DNA from: Porphyra umbilicalis
Taxonomy: Eukaryota; Rhodophyta; Bangiophyceae; Bangiales; Bangiaceae
NCBI GenBank assembly: GCA_002049455.2
Contig: KV918834.1
Coordinates: forward strand, 186,001-250,000
DNA length: 64,000 nucleotides
Direction: 5' to 3'
How positions within the stretch are numbered: position 1 is the stretch's first letter; each line of letters starts with the position of its first letter. Shown one piece after another: positions 32,600 to 43,984 of the stretch. Under the pieces are notes generated by a model that saw nothing but the letters and a program-made list of their open reading frames with translations, did not search any database and was not told where the DNA came from. The translations under genes and the position numbers were made by a program.

Positions 32600-33188
32600 T
32601 TGCTCGTCTCACGAAAATGGCCGTTGCAGAAAGTGGAGAGGCGGAGCCGACAACAGCTCGTAGAAATGAAGTCAGATTGGCTGTTCGGCAAGCCACAATC
32701 GAACTACAGTGCGTTCTCGTTGTAAGAGATAGCTGATTCGGCTCAATATGAAGAAAACGTGGCCCACACGGACTGGTGTGAAAGACTCGCGACCCATCAT
32801 CTGTTGTAAACGATTCTCTTATAACGAGAACGCACTGTATTGGCTGAGCAGTGCCGCCAGTAATTGTGCAATCCAAAGACCGCGCCTTGCAGAAGTCACA
32901 CAGAGGCATTGCCGCACACAACGAGATTTCCTGACATTTTTGGGCCGCTTTCTTGGGCCTGAAGAGGACATCAAGAGGGTTCTGGGCCAGACCTATGAGT
33001 TCTCACGAGACCAACAAGCTTCTTAAGATTTCTTGATATCCTGATGTGCATCTCCAGTGCACAGAGCCACATCGGGAGACTCTGTATGGAACTCATTTGA
33101 TTCCTTGCCTTTCGAGTGGTCCATGTACTCTGCAGAATGAATATGAGAGCAACGCCTCTGCAACCGCCAGGTTTTGGAGGTCAGCCAA
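32600..33188. mobile_element. Degraded relative of inverted-repeat element A
   Basis: The left end TTGCTCGTCTCACGAAAATG, followed by GCCGTTGCAGA, and the right end CTCTGCAACCGCCAGG...GGAGGTCAGC correspond to the ends of element A (632-1481), at lower identity. The left block also shares GGAGAGGCGGAGCCGAC with the inner right arm of element A. It has been invaded by a Tc1-type MITE at 32707-32837. Confidence 0.55.
32707..32837. mobile_element. Tc1/mariner-type MITE, 131 bp
   Basis: Both ends start CAGTGCGTTCTCGTT in inverted orientation (arm about 24 bp, with one or two mismatches such as TGTAAGAGA against TATAAGAGA). The element is flanked by TA on each side. A CAGT terminus and TA duplication are the usual marks of Tc1/mariner elements. 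There is no coding capacity. It lies inside the older element at 32600-33188. Confidence 0.85.
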
Positions 33189-35045
33189 ATCTGCGCTAAG
33201 AACTCCAGTCAGAAGGATACCCGGTTGCAACCGCACTCGAAGGCGAGCGTCAGGCAGGACACCAGCTCCGTTTCGCCATTCCCCGACCGGCACCCTGCTG
33301 CGTCCGCTCCATGCTGCAATCCCCGCGGGCGTCTTTTCTTCTCCTTCATCCTCACTGCTCACGTCACCGGCGTCCGCACTATGACGGACGTAGCCGCGCC
33401 GGGCTCGGGCCCGCCGCCGCCAGGGACGGTGGCAGCCCTTCAGTTGCAGTGGCCGGCCGAGGGCGGTTGAAAGGTGGTGAATAGCCCCTAGTTGAGGGGG
33501 GGGCCTCTTTTCGTGGTGTTATCGGCGTCGACGGGCGGGGTGTGCTTGTGTCGGGCTGATGGGCGGCGAGGGCGTTATGCGAACATCTCGTCTGTTTGGG
33601 AGGTCGGTTTGGTCGCCTAAAAGCATTCCAGGTGAGTACTGGAATCGCCTGGTACTGCTTCCCGTGCTGCTCGCGCCGCTTCACGGGCGGCTCACCTGCT
33701 GCGGAGCTACCCCTGGCCGACGCGGCAGAACACACATAAACGGCAGCAGATCCAACACCTTTTCGTCTCATCATACTCAGTCGTCTCGACCCAACAGGTG
33801 CGTCTTCTGTCACACCCCCAGCTTCCTATTTCGGCTGCACACGCCAAGTTCTGTGGCTCACCACCCCTCACCCCCCCCTTCCCCCCCCCGTTCACGCACG
33901 CTTTGGTGCTTTACTCCCATGGAGCTGCCTTGTTCTGTGCGCGGTCCCTTCGTGTCGTTGAGATAAACACATGCTCGTCTTTTTTCTTGTCGTTTTGACC
34001 ACAGCTGCCCTCGTCGATCTCCCTTGTTGGTGCTGATCACCGCCGGTGGCTCTCTTGCGTTTTTTTTTTTTTAAAGGGGGAATGAAGGTCACGGCGGTGG
34101 GTATGTGCACTCTGAGTTCGAGGCGGCTTCTCCCTCCACGACTCGAACAGCATTGTACGCACTGTGGACGGGCTAGAAGAACTGATGCCGACAGTAAAGA
34201 AGTGCATTAAACTGCAGCGAACGCAAGCTCAGTCCCGCAGCGCAGAAGAAAGACCAAGACAATAAAGAACAAGAGCAGCGTGTGTGTTTATGGCACAGAA
34301 CAAGGCAGCTGACCCACGAAAAAGAAAGCAAGAAAAACGAATGCAAGACGAGACGAAAAACAGAAGTGATTGGAACAGGAGTGGGGGGGGGGGGGCGAGG
34401 GGGATCGTGGGGCGGCAGGGGGGGGGATCGGGGGGACGCCTCGGCCGCAGCCGCGGCGACGGCGACGTCGGCGGTGGGGGGGGGGTGGGGGGGCTGCGGA
34501 TCGCGGCGGCGACGTGGTCCGAATCGACGACGCCGGCGTCGGGTCGACACTTGCGTCCTGATCGTCACAAATTTGATCATGTGACCTCGACCGACCCAGA
34601 ACGGGCCTGTGATCTGGACCGTCGGGCCATCGTTCAGGGATCAAGATAGGGTCAAGAGATGCTGCGATTCCCTATGATTTCGCAATGGACTTGCCAGCGG
34701 TTCGAAATGGCACGGAGGACGAGATCTACTGGTCTCAGTCCTGCTCGCACTGGGCTGTCAGCTGAAGTGGGCGACACGCCCGGGGCCGCGCTCTGATCAT
34801 CGACACTGGACGTGTGACGCCTGGCACGCGCGCCACGGGGGGAACAGCGAATTTGGTCGACGGGCCTGGCATCCCGACGTGCGGGGCCAGTGACGGCGCT
34901 GGAGAGCTCTTCGATGTCATGCGTTGCCGTGTGTGTTGGAGCACCCAAATTCTATTGAGCACAGAAGTGGGTTTGAGACTTTTTCTGGGACACGTCACTT
35001 AATTGTGGCCGCGCTTGCAAGAAACCAGGAACATATGGGACGCAC
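33189..35045. other. Spacer with G/C runs
   Basis: C-runs near 33867-33890 and G-runs at 34383-34397, 34420-34428 and 34476-34492. The long frames at 34280-34650 are driven by these G-tracts. No gene recognised. Confidence 0.4.
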
Positions 35046-35048
35046 TTT

Positions 35049-35137
35049 TGATGTCGGCCGAGTGCTAGGTTTTTTGTGGAACGACTGTACTATTGATCTT
35101 GGCTTAGTGCTAGGTTTTTTTGTAGAACGACTGTAGC
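35049..35137. repeat. ~45-bp direct tandem duplication
   Basis: Two adjacent copies share GTGCTAGGTTTTTTGT and GAACGACTGTA, with a few differences. They start near 35050 and 35095. Confidence 0.8.
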
Positions 35138-35139
35138 TT

Positions 35140-36900
35140 GTTATCGCTTTGCACTTGCTCATGTACAGAGCCCCGACATCTGGCCGACAACAGGTCGATG
35201 CACGCGTCTATAAAGTTTTCTTCTCATGGAAGCAACAAACAGGAGACAAAAGATGGCGGGGACATCGCCTTAGCGGCCCTTGTTCCAGCTGGAAAGCATA
35301 TCTTCGGCCGCAACCACATTTGAGAGAAAGCACGCCCAGGTCAGGACGCTCAGGTCGCGACGGCGACTGGTTGTCACGGTGGCCATTGTTCGCGTGGGTG
35401 GCCAGCGACAACTACATTCCCACGTCCGGCACGCTGTCTCCACTCGCGGAGGCCTTCTCGCCTCCTTCAACATATCCAAAGAAGGAAACATGGCCGGGGC
35501 GGGAGCCGTCCGATACAACTGCGGAAAGCCGGCCTGCTCGTCAGATCATAGGACTTGTCAGACTACAAGTCAAATCGCGGAAGCCTGTTCCAATGTAATG
35601 GGAAAATCGTTTCGAGAAAGAGTCCTCATTCTTTGCCATCGGCGCAGCACTGCCGAAGCAGTCGACAGAGAGATGCACACGCGTCAAGCGCCGCTGCATA
35701 CAGAGCCACAAGCAAGCACTTTTTTCTTGCAGCGGTGCACTCTTCAACTCACAACGAGACGGCACCGAACGTACTGTGCAAATAGGCTTGGCAACGGCGC
35801 CTCCGAGCAACCCGGCCCTCGACGCTGCCATCAATCGAAGTGCTTTCATGGATATGAAATGTGCCGACAGCACTCACCTTCATGCCTCGCGAAAGGAGTG
35901 TCGTAGTGTCTCAGTTTGCCAGTGGCAAGAAGGACAGGGGCGTTCGCCGAGTCAGGAACACTCGGCGTCACTAGGCCTGCTCGCATACCGAGGCAGGTGC
36001 CACCACATTGCTTGGCGTACGCTCCATTGTCGTAGCTACTACTATGAGCACAGGCAGGACCGCCTCCAGAAGGTCTACATTTCTGTATTATTCCAGCCTT
36101 CGTCTGAAAGCCGTGGCGGCGCGGCGCAGTATTGCCGAGGGATACAAAGGGTATCTGCTTCTGCCGAAATTGCTGTCCACCACCACGAGCAGGCGCTTCG
36201 GCGAGCACTTGCACGAAACTGGGCTGATAGGGATATCAGGGGTTAACGGAGTCGCATCCATGTATACTACAATGAAAAGATGACTGTGGCGTCACTTGTC
36301 GACCGCACCGCGACATGAAGTAAAATTGTGAACCTCCACGGCCACACTAGAGAGAGCGTGAGCTCCAACGAGCGCCACAAACGCACGGCGAGTCCATCGT
36401 GAAACGCAGGTTGGCCTCGGGCAAAGGCGTGCCACAAGCGATGCAGCAGCGCCCACCGTGGGACCTGGCTGAAGCACACAGCGCGGGCTGCAACGCTGGA
36501 TGTAGCGCATGTGGCGGCGCAGCCGCCGCTGCTGCGAACCTCCACCAAGTGCAACATCGGCTCGGAGAACCGCAGCGCACATAACAGCACCGACAGACGG
36601 GGCTGCAAACGATGACGTGAGCCCTCTGGGCGGGCGATGGCAAAATTGGGGCACCCACGTGAGAGGAATACCTTTAGTGGGACCGCACGCCGTGGTGACG
36701 GAAAAGCAACATGGGGGTGTCTTGGTAGAGTGACTACCAAACGACTGGGAATGGTCGTGTCGCGGTCGCGGTCTGTACAGCTACTGCCGCGGGATAGAGC
36801 ACACGCTGCAGCTGCGAGCTCAACGGAGCACGTGCAGCGTGCACAAATAAACAAGACATCCGCGCACGCGACGTTTACGCTCTGGCATATACAGTTAGTT
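35140..36900. other. Spacer, nothing recognised
   Basis: Overlapping short frames on both strands without recognisable domain. Confidence 0.35.
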
Positions 36901-36959
36901 GATACGGAGGCCGGCCCGCGTGACCGCGTTTGCTGTGGAGAAATTCTCGCGCAGCGGAC

Positions 36960-38550
36960 GACGTTTTTTAATCACAGGGGTCCAAGCGTGTGCGGGTGGG
37001 GCGTCACAATCAAGACGAGGCTAGTGAGGACGCTGCAGTTCGTGCGCCCGTCGGCAGCAGTGCCGCGGGTGTTGCCAGTGTCGGCGATCAAGCTGACACA
37101 GAGCAAGGCGGCTGCTCATCCAGCTCTGAGAGCTAAGCGCCGCATGAAGCAGAAGACGAAGGGCCTGCCACACACGCTGGTGAGAGCCCTCAGGACGATG
37201 TCTTTACAGAAGACGAAAGCAGCGCGGATGGTGACGTCGTGACAGTGGCCATCGCCCAGCACGTCGGAGATCGTGAGGCGTTTTCAAGACAAGGATGGGA
37301 TCAAGGAGGTATCCCAGGCCCAGTCAAGGTCCCTACCATTCCAACCGAGTGGGCTAATGGCGTTGAGGTGCCAACTCAAGCGTTCAAAGGCGTTTCGAAG
37401 AACCTCGTTCTCTTCACGTACCGAGTACTGCTCCGCCATACAAAGGATGCAACGGAGTCTTTGCCACGGCAGCGTCGTTGAGAACTCGTTAACGCGATGA
37501 CCCACAACCTCAACAAGCTCGTACGCGACACCATTTCAGTGCATTTGAGACGCGTAAATGCGTGAAGAGAAAGGTGCGTCGCGTTCACTGCCAACCACAA
37601 GTCCAACGACAAGTGCTGGGTATGCGTCGCGGCGCGGTATACGAGCGCGTGTAGGAGCGCGCGAAAACCAGCGAAGAAAGTGGAGTACTTCTCTCGAATC
37701 GCATGGTTGAAGGCCTCTTCGGACAACCCCATCCCGGGACCTGAAACGATGGCTACCGTGAATGCCGCCCGACTCAATGCCTTCGAATGAACCACAACCA
37801 CCTGTATGGATACTGTCTCAATGGTAACAACTTTCCAGAGCTCTACATCGACGGATACTTTTCTCTCCATCTACTCTCAGCCTCCCAATTGATGGTCTCC
37901 AGGCATGGCGGCAACAGGGGTTCAGCGCGTGGCCGTTCATTACCATGGTTTTCGGCCTTGCCGAGGACAGACGGGCTCGCAGCATTTCGCAGCTCCAGCA
38001 GCTATTGCACTTGGAATGATTCCTCCATACGATCTTCGTGGAGCGCAACCAACTTGTGTGTGGTATCTCTGGCGTAAGGAATCCGGCATGGAGGGCGAGC
38101 AAACCCGTCGGACCCCTTTTCTGCAAAGGTCACTGGTGAAACGCCGGCTATTGCTAAGATCATCAACGATAACGGTCATAACGGACGAACACCCGATCGG
38201 TGTCGTAAGATTCAAGCGGCTCAGTTCGACAACATTAAGTCTTACTTCCCGCCTCGCCATTCAACTAAGAAGGCTACATGATTCAACGTTCGGGCAAATC
38301 GAGCACGGTAAACGCCAACGAGCTTAGTGACCGACGTTCGCGTCGCGACAGAGGCGCGCGGTAAACCAGGCTTGTGCAGCGCGGTCCGAGAGAAAGAGAA
38401 GGTCTGCGGCTTCAAAGGGTACTCCTTCCTATGCTCTCAGAGCCCTGCGGACACGGCGCGGTACCTGCACCTCAAGTGCCTAAAAAAGCTCGGATCGACT
38501 GTGCCTCCATATGACGCCATGCATCTGCTTTTCTGAAACGTTGTGCCCCT
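36960..38550 (+). pseudogene. Degenerate transposon-like coding remnant
   Basis: The plus frame at about 37020-37480 reads as an acidic, Ser-rich N-terminus (EDEGPATHAGESPQDDVFTE) leading into VPTIPTEWANGVEVPTQAF. It is broken by one TAA (about 37134) and ends at 37481. About 900 bp on, a frame near 38390-38536 has a cysteine-containing C-terminus (KVCGFKGYSFLCSQSP). The acidic start and Cys-containing end recall cut-and-paste transposases such as piggyBac, but no catalytic block is found between them. I treat the family as unknown. Confidence 0.3.
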
Positions 38551-38812
38551 CGTTTGGGTCTTCTTTTTGAGCGCATGGAGGGTCCCTGGGGCAGCCCACA
38601 ATGAGATGGTGATGTGTGACGCGGAATCGGACGCAGCCGAGTGCAAGTTCCGAGCAGCGCGGGCAACGGTACGTTGTCTACAATAGTGGTTTCTGCGAGA
38701 CCTGAATACACACCACTTGTCCGACGAGGCGGCAGATTGAATGTACTATGTCCTCTCCGCGAGTGAAGCTGTCCTGTTTGGGCACATTTTTGAGATCTAC
38801 TTCCTGAGGTAC

Positions 38813-39511
38813 CTATCGCTTTGTCACGCATGTTGACTCTTGATCCGAACGGCCGGACTCAGTCGGGCGGAGCTGCTGGTGGCAGACAATCACCTGAAGA
38901 AATATTGCACGGTCTTCTACGAGCACGTGTATCGAACCGGCCGCCATAAACTGCCGGTGTGTCAGTTTCCGATATCCGCCCCACTTAGCATTGTGCCTGA
39001 CATAGTGCACATCAATTGGTCTTGGCTCACTGCCCATCACCATCTTCTCGTTCCGAGTAGCGGCCACCTGTCGCACCCATGTGACGCTCGGATCATTCAC
39101 ACTGCTGAGGAAGCGCTTCACACCAAAGTCTTTGTACTCAGCTCGAAGGGAAGCTGCGCTCTCGCTGCCCTTTCGGTTGAGTTCCGTAGCAGACAACCGT
39201 TTTTCCCGTTCTGACGGCAGCCGAGCCCGTAACTCTTTGCGCTTCACACTAGAGTCGGCCGCAGGCCTGCCAAAGAATGCGTCACTCACAATGGTCGGGT
39301 ATTCTGGAAAGGTCTGAACGCGCACCCTGAGCTCATCCCCGGTATGTCGCTTGGGCATGCGACTGGACGGAGGACGCGTCTCGGGGGCTACTACTCGGAA
39401 AACGTGAGCACCAAATGTCCGAATCGACGCAATTTTTGATCGAATCAGACGGTGCATTCCGAATTCAGGAACCGATGTCAATTCTGTAACAGGTGCAGAG
39501 TGGAACTGCAT
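38813..39511 (-). CDS. Unidentified ORF
   Basis: An open frame of about 232 codons with balanced, charged composition, unlike the compositional frames of GC-rich DNA. It includes KELRARLPSEREKRLSATEL and a basic-aromatic segment YVRHNAKWGGYRKLTHRQF. No family recognised. The first in-frame ATG and the true 5' end are uncertain. Repeat-rich surroundings make a transposon origin possible. Confidence 0.4.
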   Translation of the reverse strand: MQFHSAPVTELTSVPEFGMHRLIRSKIASIRTFGAHVFRVVAPETRPPSSRMPKRHTGDELRVRVQTFPEYPTIVSDAFFGRPAADSSVKRKELRARLPSEREKRLSATELNRKGSESAASLRAEYKDFGVKRFLSSVNDPSVTWVRQVAATRNEKMVMGSEPRPIDVHYVRHNAKWGGYRKLTHRQFMAAGSIHVLVEDRAIFLQVIVCHQQLRPTESGRSDQESTCVTKR

Positions 39512-39904
39512 GACATGTGGTGACGAGGACCCAACCGCCTGGGCAGACGCCTCCCCTTCGTCGTTATGTGCTGCTGCCGGGCCACGCGCCTCATTGGCAT
39601 GTGAGCCGCGGGTTTAGGGGGCATGTACTTCTCTGGCAGCATCAACATCGTGCTTGATAGCACCTTCTCGGCGCTCGGCCGTGGTTTCACGGCGGCGGCT
39701 GACCTCTGTGGCACCTTTGACGTGGTCAGGGCAGTGTTTTTTCATCGAAGCGTTTTCGGACACAGGTCCGAGCTGCATTGCCCCATAGATGGAAGGTACG
39801 TATGACGACCCGGAGCGACAAAGTTTTCCTCTGAAGCATGAAGAGGACAGAGCCTCTGAAATAAACCTGAGGTCCTCCGCGTCCAAGCCGGATAACGGAT
39901 CGTC

Positions 39905-41440
39905 ATGGCGCGAGGCAGAGACTCCACTAAACAAACACATATCATCCCAAATTTGACCACCTCCCACATCACAACCGCTACCGCCATCATCGTCCCGATC
40001 GTCGACAGTTGCGGCGTCGGTGGCCACATGTCGCACGTCTCCAGCAGCCCCGTCATGATGGCGTCGATCGCGTGCGCTAGCGACAACGTGTCGATCTCCG
40101 TGCGCGGCGGCGTCGACACGGGAGTCTACGGCGCCGCCACCTACGCCATCACGGGTGGCGGCATCTTGTCCTCGTTGCACATGAACACCATCAACAGCAA
40201 CTCCACCATCACGGCGTCGGTCATCCGTGCGTGTTGCGAGGTCTTCATCGCCGTCGACGGCGGAGTCAGCACGGGCTCCGACATCGCGGCCGTCTACTCC
40301 AACACGGGTGTCGGCATCGTGACGTCGATTCACATGCTTGCCAACAACGACAACTCCACCAACACGGCGTCGGTCCTGCGCGCGTGCACCAACTCGTCCA
40401 TCGCCATCCACGGCCGCAACATCTCGTTCGCCGTCGACGGCGCTGCTGGCAGCGTCAGCACGGGTGCCTGCAGGCACTTGTGACTCATCAACAACGGCTC
40501 CATGCTCACGGCTTCCGCCGTGCGCAAGTGTGGCAACTTGTCGATCGTCGTCGAGGGCGCCGCCGCCAGCGTCACGACGGGCGACGACTGCGCCTAAGCC
40601 TCGCCCGTCACCGTCGTTACTGTCGGGCCTTTTCTGAACGTGTGACGAATCTGTAACATCGCCACGATCACGGCGTTGCCCTTGCGCGCATGCGTCCACT
40701 TCGGCATCGTCAGGCGTCGCGGCGTCAACGCGGGCGCCGCAAACGCGGCCGTCTCCTCCATCACGGCCATCGGCATCACGACCTGCACGAACATGTTACT
40801 CATCCACAACAGCTGCACGATCACGGCGTCGGCCGTGGGTGCGTGAGGCAACTGAGACGTTGCTGTGCCCGGCACCGTCGACAGGGGCGCCGCCAACTGG
40901 GGCGACTCCTCCATCACGGCCATCGGCATCACGACCTTCACGGACATGTAACTTATCCACAACAGCTGCACGATCACGTTGTCGGCCGTGGGCGCGTGCG
41001 GCAACTGAGATGTTGCTGTGCACGGCAGCGTCGACACGGGTGCCGCCAACGGGGCCGTCATCTCCGTCACGGCCATCGGCATCAGAACCTCCAGGGGACA
41101 TTCAACTCATTCACAACATTTCCACGATCACGGCGTCGGCGGTGGGCGCGTGCGGCAAATTGGACGTTGCTGTGCACCGCACAGTCGACACGGGCGCCGC
41201 CCACAGGGGCGACTCCTCCATCACAGCCATCGGCATCACGACCTCCACGGATATGTCGCTCTTCCACAACAGCTGCACGATCACGGCGTCGGCCGTGGGC
41301 GCGTGCGGCAACTTGGACGATGCTGTGCACGGCACCGTCGACACGGGCGCCGACAGCTTGGCCGTCCCCTCCGAAACGGACGTGGGCGTTTCGACCTGCA
41401 TGCACATGTAACTCATCGTCAACAGCTCCACGATCACGGC
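39905..41440 (+). pseudogene. Decayed 153-bp tandem-repeat coding array (51-residue repeats)
   Basis: Starts at the ATG at 39905. Roughly nine to ten units follow, each close to 153 bp (for example motif positions 40768, 40921, 41074 and 41228). The unit translates as N-x-S-T-I-T-A-S-x-x-x-A-C-x-N-L-x-x-A-V-x-G-x-V-x-T-G-A. It alternates small, beta-branched and polar residues, as beta-solenoid repeats do. The first units are open to 40483; later ones carry TGA or TAA where Cys, Leu or Leu/Asn codons stand in sister units, and one spacing is 154 bp, which shifts the frame. No signal peptide is obvious. It was once probably a repeat surface or secreted protein; that is inference. The minus strand also stays open in places, but its frames do not explain the repeat logic better. 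Confidence 0.6.
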
Positions 41441-41561
41441 AACGGTCGTGCCCGCGTCCGGAAACGTGTCGAGCGCGACACTTGACCTCATCTTTGTCCT
41501 CATGGGCATGGCTGTCGGCTCTGTCTGCGTCTTTGCTCCCACGAGCGCCGCGATACCCCGC

Positions 41562-42479
41562 TCAACAGGGAATGGAGCCGTCACTGCCGCCGCCATCGCT
41601 GCCGTTGCCGCCATCGCCGCCGCGATCGCGCACGCTGTGGGCGCCTCGATACCCTGCTCGACCGGAAATGGAGCCCCCACTGCCGCCGCCATCGCTGCCG
41701 CCGCCGCCATCGCCGCCGCCATCGCGCGCGCTGCCACCTGCGCCGGCGTCTTCGTCGTCTTTTACGTCCTTCATGCAGTCTCCGCGGTCAGAGGCCTCGT
41801 CGTCAGACAGGTCGCACCCGTTCAAAAGCTCGTCGACTGGTTCCTGCTCATGCCAGACCTGGCCACCAGGGCGGTGCGCTTCAACAATGCGGCGGACGAG
41901 GCCACGCAGGCGCCGGGGGGAATGGGCCTTGCGCCATTGCGGGCCATCGTCAGCGCTCAAAAGGCCCGCTGCTGCTGCGGGCTCAGCAGAGTGGAGAAGA
42001 GAAAAGTACGCCAGCAGGTTGTCGGCCGTGTCCGCCATCTCTCCGGCCGGGGTCCCCATTCGGCGCACCGGAAAGCGTATCCTCAAGCCTCTATTCACTC
42101 GCATTCGCATCCCAATGCAGTCCTTGCTGCGCAGGCGGGTCTGGCAAAAGGCTGCGGTCAAGGAGCGGAAGAGGCCGTTCATCACCTCAAAGTCAACCTC
42201 CGAGCCTCCATTCCCCGCGTATGCTTTGATGAGCACCACGACGGCCCCGTGAACGGGCTTGGCTTCGCCGTCGAGCACGGCCTGAACAACTGACGGCACA
42301 ACCTTGTCTAGGCCTCGAATAACCACCCCCGACCAACCCCGTCCACTGTAAACCGGCATGACGACCGTACCGCCGCTGAACACGAGGCGGTCGAGAGAGA
42401 CGCTGGCAGCCCTATTCACGATCAAGACGTCGTCCGTCAAGGCGTCCTTAACGTCATCGCCGTCCAGTGCAAAGAGCAC
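41562..42479 (-). CDS. Unidentified ORF, downstream half of a TAG-separated pair
   Basis: About 305 codons from a GTG at 42479; the open frame actually begins right after the TAG at 42513-42515, with no ATG in between. The first 130 residues look folded (LVFSGGTVVMPVYSGRGWSG, then VHGAVVVLIKAYAGNGGSEV). A charged middle part and an Asp/Ser/Gly-rich tail (DLSDDEASDRGD, then many GGGSDG) follow. No family recognised. It is in frame with the upstream frame 42513-43715, so the two are likely parts of one product joined by readthrough or splicing, or split by a mutation. Confidence 0.5.
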   Translation of the reverse strand: MLFALDGDDVKDALTDDVLIVNRAASVSLDRLVFSGGTVVMPVYSGRGWSGVVIRGLDKVVPSVVQAVLDGEAKPVHGAVVVLIKAYAGNGGSEVDFEVMNGLFRSLTAAFCQTRLRSKDCIGMRMRVNRGLRIRFPVRRMGTPAGEMADTADNLLAYFSLLHSAEPAAAAGLLSADDGPQWRKAHSPRRLRGLVRRIVEAHRPGGQVWHEQEPVDELLNGCDLSDDEASDRGDCMKDVKDDEDAGAGGSARDGGGDGGGGSDGGGSGGSISGRAGYRGAHSVRDRGGDGGNGSDGGGSDGSIPC

Positions 42480-42512
42480 GCGAAGGCCACCGATAACACC
42501 ACTGCTTCTCGC

Positions 42513-43715
42513 CTAGTAGAGAAACCACAGTAGTAGGCCGTCCATCATGCGCTTGGACATTTCCATGCCCTCTTCCAAGGACGCCAAGTACGTTGCCGAG
42601 AGTTGTACGTGCCGCTCGGCGCGGACCGGGAAGAGGAATCGTGGTGGCACTGGGAGACTCGATGCGGAGGGCACCGGACAAACGGGCACAGAGCGTGTCC
42701 TTGAGGGTGCGCCTGCGCTAGAGGCGCGTGGCAGCACTTCAGGCCCATGCGGCGGCGGGGGTGTATAGGTCGTGACAGTGGCCGTCGACGGGGGGTCGCC
42801 ATCCCGACTGGCCTTTCGATGAAAGCGCTTGGGGGGAGGTGGGGCTTGGCGTAAGAGTGGCCGTCTACGTGCGCTCGGGTCGGCCACAGCCTTGGCACGC
42901 GGCGTGAACGGCGTGTTGGAAGGACGTGGGGCCGGCACAGGAGCAGGAGGCGTAGCGAAAGGGTGGACAGAGGGCAGGGCACGGTGGGCCACGGCAGAGC
43001 TTTGGCCCTTGCATCCGTGGGACGCTAAGGCTTGCTGGAAGAGGAAGCCTGCTGCCGCAGTGTCGCCACATCTCGGCACACCGTCGCCGTCTTCGTGTAA
43101 GATCCTTACAGCTGAAGCCAATAGCGAATCAATCGCTTCGACGTCGCCACAGCCGCCACGGCACTGCCTCAAAACTTGCAGCCGGTTGAGGCTGGGCACG
43201 TACCTCGGCCCGGCGAGTTCCAGGGCCGACAAGAGCATCCGCAACTGCGTAGCCGTCAGCCCGCCTACACGACCAGCCAATACACGCCGCGCATCGTTGA
43301 TGACCGCGATCATGTCGGGCGCAGACTGGGCCCCGTCGACCACATGCACCGCCCCACGTTCCATAGCATGTGTGCGCTGTGCCACCCGCCTTCCATGGCC
43401 ATACGCTGTAGTCTGTTGCGTCGCCCCCGGCCGACCCCGTACAATCATCCCACGCACGAGCTGGAGACCCCTGACAGATATGGAAGCACTGTCTGCCACC
43501 GGTCCGAGCGGCGCTCTGCTGCCATTGCCATGGTCTGGCACGTGGGAGGGCTCAACACGGCGAATCGGCTGGCCCTCGCCACCGCCGAGTTCTGTCCCGC
43601 TGCCACGGCCACGACGACGGCCACGGCCGCCACCGCGTCTGTTTCCGAGGATGCTGCCGTGCGTAATCGCGAGGGTCGATTGGGCATTACTATCGGCTTC
43701 TCGAGCTAGCGCCAC
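42513..43715 (-). CDS. Unidentified ORF, upstream half of a TAG-separated pair
   Basis: About 400 codons, opening with GTG after a TGA, so the true start is unclear. An Arg/Gly-rich stretch (NRRGGGRGRRRGRG) is followed by a helical region (VGGLTATQLRMLLSALELAG, then PRYVPSLNRLQVLRQCRGG). A long Pro-rich linker and a C-terminal segment EEGMEMSKRMMDGLLLWFLY end at TAG. The layout (basic nucleic-acid-binding region, helical region, Pro-rich linker, then TAG and a second ORF) would suit a transposon or virus-like polyprotein, but no known domain is present. Confidence 0.5.
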   Translation of the reverse strand: MALAREADSNAQSTLAITHGSILGNRRGGGRGRRRGRGSGTELGGGEGQPIRRVEPSHVPDHGNGSRAPLGPVADSASISVRGLQLVRGMIVRGRPGATQQTTAYGHGRRVAQRTHAMERGAVHVVDGAQSAPDMIAVINDARRVLAGRVGGLTATQLRMLLSALELAGPRYVPSLNRLQVLRQCRGGCGDVEAIDSLLASAVRILHEDGDGVPRCGDTAAAGFLFQQALASHGCKGQSSAVAHRALPSVHPFATPPAPVPAPRPSNTPFTPRAKAVADPSARRRPLLRQAPPPPKRFHRKASRDGDPPSTATVTTYTPPPPHGPEVLPRASSAGAPSRTRSVPVCPVPSASSLPVPPRFLFPVRAERHVQLSATYLASLEEGMEMSKRMMDGLLLWFLY

Positions 43716-43984
43716 CGCCCCTCATTCAAAAGCATACACGGCATCGATCTCCCGCGCGGCTTCTTCAGCCACGCCGGCAGTCATAGCCTCCGCCCGCCGA
43801 CGGGCGCGTGCCACCTGACGACGTTGTTTGCGAGATAACTCGCCCGGCAGCGGCCCGAGAGACTCTGATGCATCACCCCCCTCCATAGCCTGCACCCACC
43901 GACCAGGTGACGAGCCAAAAAGCGCAGCAGAATCAGAGTGGCGGTCAATAAAAAAGTTGGTGGTTGGTCGAGGGTAATGGGCAG

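Noticed and set aside
36960-38550. A piggyBac transposase
   Set aside because: The acidic N-terminus and Cys-containing end are suggestive, but no catalytic Asp blocks can be found in between, so the family name was not used.
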